Positions 40,480 through 41,386 of a DNA stretch of 41,386 bases are shown here, piece by piece. The stretch comes from Lachnospiraceae bacterium (GTDB lineage Bacteria; Bacillota; Clostridia; Lachnospirales; Lachnospiraceae). The stretch is from the NCBI GenBank assembly GCA_022793375.1, contig JAAWCS010000031.1, forward strand, positions 1 to 41,386, written 5' to 3'. Both the position numbers and the translations under genes were made by a program. The notes below the pieces were generated by a model. The model saw only the letters and a program-made list of their open reading frames with translations, was not told the origin of the DNA and did no database searches. How positions within the stretch are numbered: position 1 is the first letter of the stretch; the number at the start of each line of letters is the position of its first letter.

Positions 40480-40511
40480 TATTAAGGGTAAGATGTTTGC
40501 CACTCCTGAAT

Positions 40512-40538
40512 AGGGGCCGCTGCGGCGGCCCCTGTTTT
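40512..40538. terminator. Terminator between convergent genes
   Basis: AGGGGCCGC (40512-40520) pairs with GCGGCCCCT (40525-40533) around TGCG, followed by GTTTTAG. It closes the plus-strand dehydrogenase operon and sits at the stop of the minus gene. The 10-mer ACTCCTGAAT abuts it at 40502-40511. Confidence 0.85.
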
Positions 40539-41007
40539 AGAAGAATGCTTCTTCTTTGTGCGTTATTTTTGGGTAGAGCAGATATAGAAGGTAAAGAAAG
40601 AATACAATAGAAAACCAGAATATCATTTGAAGGGTAAGACTCCAACACGGAAGAATAAAGTCAATTTTTCTTGCAGGGTGAATAAGGATAAAGGGGGTCA
40701 TGCAGGCGAATAAAAGTAGTATTTTCTTGAGTAAAACGAAAAGCTGTCTGGAAAATGAAATACGTTTTCTTGATTTTATGTAGAACCATAATAAAGTAAA
40801 ATTACCATAAAAATAAATAGCCGCAAGGGTTCTGCATATGGAGTCGACAAGGTTTAAAGTGAATATTCTTTTTTTGGCATCGTCAATGCTGAAGGGGCTT
40901 GTGATTGGTATATAGGTATCTAAAATTAAGTACGTTAAGGCAGAAAGAATAACAACGATGACGAGCAAAAAAAACAAGAGACGCGTTAATTTTTCATGGA
41001 GTTCCAT
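40537..41007 (-). CDS. Hypothetical four-helix membrane protein
   Basis: A 156-residue protein from the ATG at 41007 (MELHEKLTRLL). Hydrophobic helices lie at about 9-30, 57-75, 88-108 and 122-146, with basic loops (KSRKRISFSRQ). No family recognised. The start is uncertain: no good ribosome site precedes 41007, and the frame is open to a TTG at 41121. An inverted repeat ATCACCTC/GAGGTGAT (41080-41087, 41101-41108) lies upstream. AT-rich composition unlike the neighbouring operons suggests acquisition. Confidence 0.6.
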   Translation of the reverse strand: MELHEKLTRLLFFLLVIVVILSALTYLILDTYIPITSPFSIDDAKKRIFTLNLVDSICRTLAAIYFYGNFTLLWFYIKSRKRISFSRQLFVLLKKILLLFACMTPFILIHPARKIDFILPCWSLTLQMIFWFSIVFFLYLLYLLYPKITHKEEAFF

Positions 41008-41240
41008 GTTGCTTTTTTGGCTTGTATATCGCTCGCGATGCCTAGAAAAATGATTGAAGATATTTATATTCCCAATAGAATCACCTCTACCAGGAAAAAT
41101 GAGGTGATCCCATATATTCAAAGTCTCGGTATTGTGGTGTAAGGGTGGTATCCTTTAGGCGGCAGGGGACATGCGGCAGAGCTTTTAGGAAATGTGATGT
41201 TTCCTCCTTTCCCGGCTTCGGGCCAGGTTGGCCCGGAGCA

Positions 41241-41270
41241 ATAAAAAACCGCCTTCGTCAGCCAGCGGTT
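41241..41270 (-). terminator. Terminator after the gene at the window edge
   Basis: On the minus strand AACCGC (41270-41265) pairs with GCGGTT (41252-41247), then TTTTATT. It lies 22 bp past the stop of the truncated gene at 41292. The stretch 41109-41240 shows a CGGGCC/GGCCCG dyad and no supportable gene. Confidence 0.72.
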
Positions 41271-41291
41271 CCACCATTACTATATTTTGTT

Positions 41292-41386
41292 TTATCCTTC
41301 GTTGTCATTCTGCGGCAGATCAGGAAACAGAATCCGAAGATAATCCCGTCTGCCATAGTGAACACGGTCAACGTACACGTCTTGCC
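41292..41386 (-). CDS. 3' end of an unidentified gene, cut by the window edge
   Basis: Thirty codons in the frame from 41384 to the stop TAA at 41294-41292, including VYVDRVHYGRRDYLRILFP followed by DLPQNDNEG. A good terminator follows. I cannot name the family; the basic, aromatic end could belong to a mobile-element protein, but that is only an impression. Other frames are also partly open, so the frame choice is not certain. Confidence 0.4.
   Translation of the reverse strand, partial: QDVYVDRVHYGRRDYLRILFPDLPQNDNEG

Overview
The window looks like chromosomal DNA from an anaerobic, Gram-positive Clostridia-type bacterium, probably Lachnospiraceae. This is inferred from strong GGAGG ribosome sites, lipobox substrate-binding proteins with no outer-membrane genes, consensus TTGACA/TATAAT promoters, and the gene families present. 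No rRNA, tRNA or CRISPR array was seen. Most genes are GC-rich; a few blocks (1.7-3.7 kb, parts of 20-26 kb and 40.5-41.4 kb) are visibly AT-richer and carry defence or accessory genes.

Layout. 1-250: tandem copies of a hairpin-rich 109-bp repeat that recurs at 34.26-34.45 kb. 336-1454: LCP-family cell-wall ligase. 1.6-3.8 kb: an AT-rich type II restriction-modification pair (beta-class methyltransferase plus NotI-family endonuclease). 3.9-6.5 kb (minus): glycogen branching enzyme coupled to signal peptidase I. 6.6-17.8 kb: a ten-gene operon holding a full Dpp/Opp-type peptide ABC transporter interleaved with two M20 peptidases, two M24 peptidases and one stand-alone creatinase N-domain protein, with a terminator-like hairpin in its leader. 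17.8-20.2 kb: its own promoter, then RidA, a PLP aminotransferase/C-S-lyase-like enzyme and a YheO-type regulator. 20.2-24.5 kb: small accessory genes: ClbS/DfsB-like protein, a DinJ antitoxin with a truncated YafQ-like toxin, a YafY/WYL regulator, a MATE exporter that seems to have lost about 55 internal residues, and a divergent Crp/Fnr regulator with a perfect 16-bp palindrome between them. 24.5-26.5 kb (minus): RloB/RloA (AbiL-like) defence pair. 26.7-37.4 kb: a sugar-acid type operon: KDPG aldolase, cyclase-family hydrolase, ribose-type ABC importer, Gfo/Idh oxidoreductase, GntR/FadR regulator, enolase-superfamily dehydratase, and a KDG-kinase homologue whose signature motifs are degenerate. 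37.5-41.4 kb: DUF3788 protein, MerR regulator divergent from an iron alcohol dehydrogenase, a lipoprotein, a remnant of an aldo/keto reductase, a membrane protein, and the end of an unidentified gene.

How the genes work together (inference). The peptide operon couples uptake to intracellular cleavage. The adjacent RidA plus PLP enzyme would suit amino acids that give reactive 2-aminoacrylate, for example S-conjugated cysteine peptides or N-acyl cysteines. The second large operon looks like uptake of a sugar or sugar acid, dehydration to a 2-keto-3-deoxy acid, phosphorylation and aldol cleavage, except that its kinase lacks the catalytic Asp. The strongest candidates for something new are the structured repeat family, the M20/M24 gene-pair duplication leaving a catalytic-domain-free M24 protein inside a transporter operon, and the degenerate kinase kept in an intact operon.
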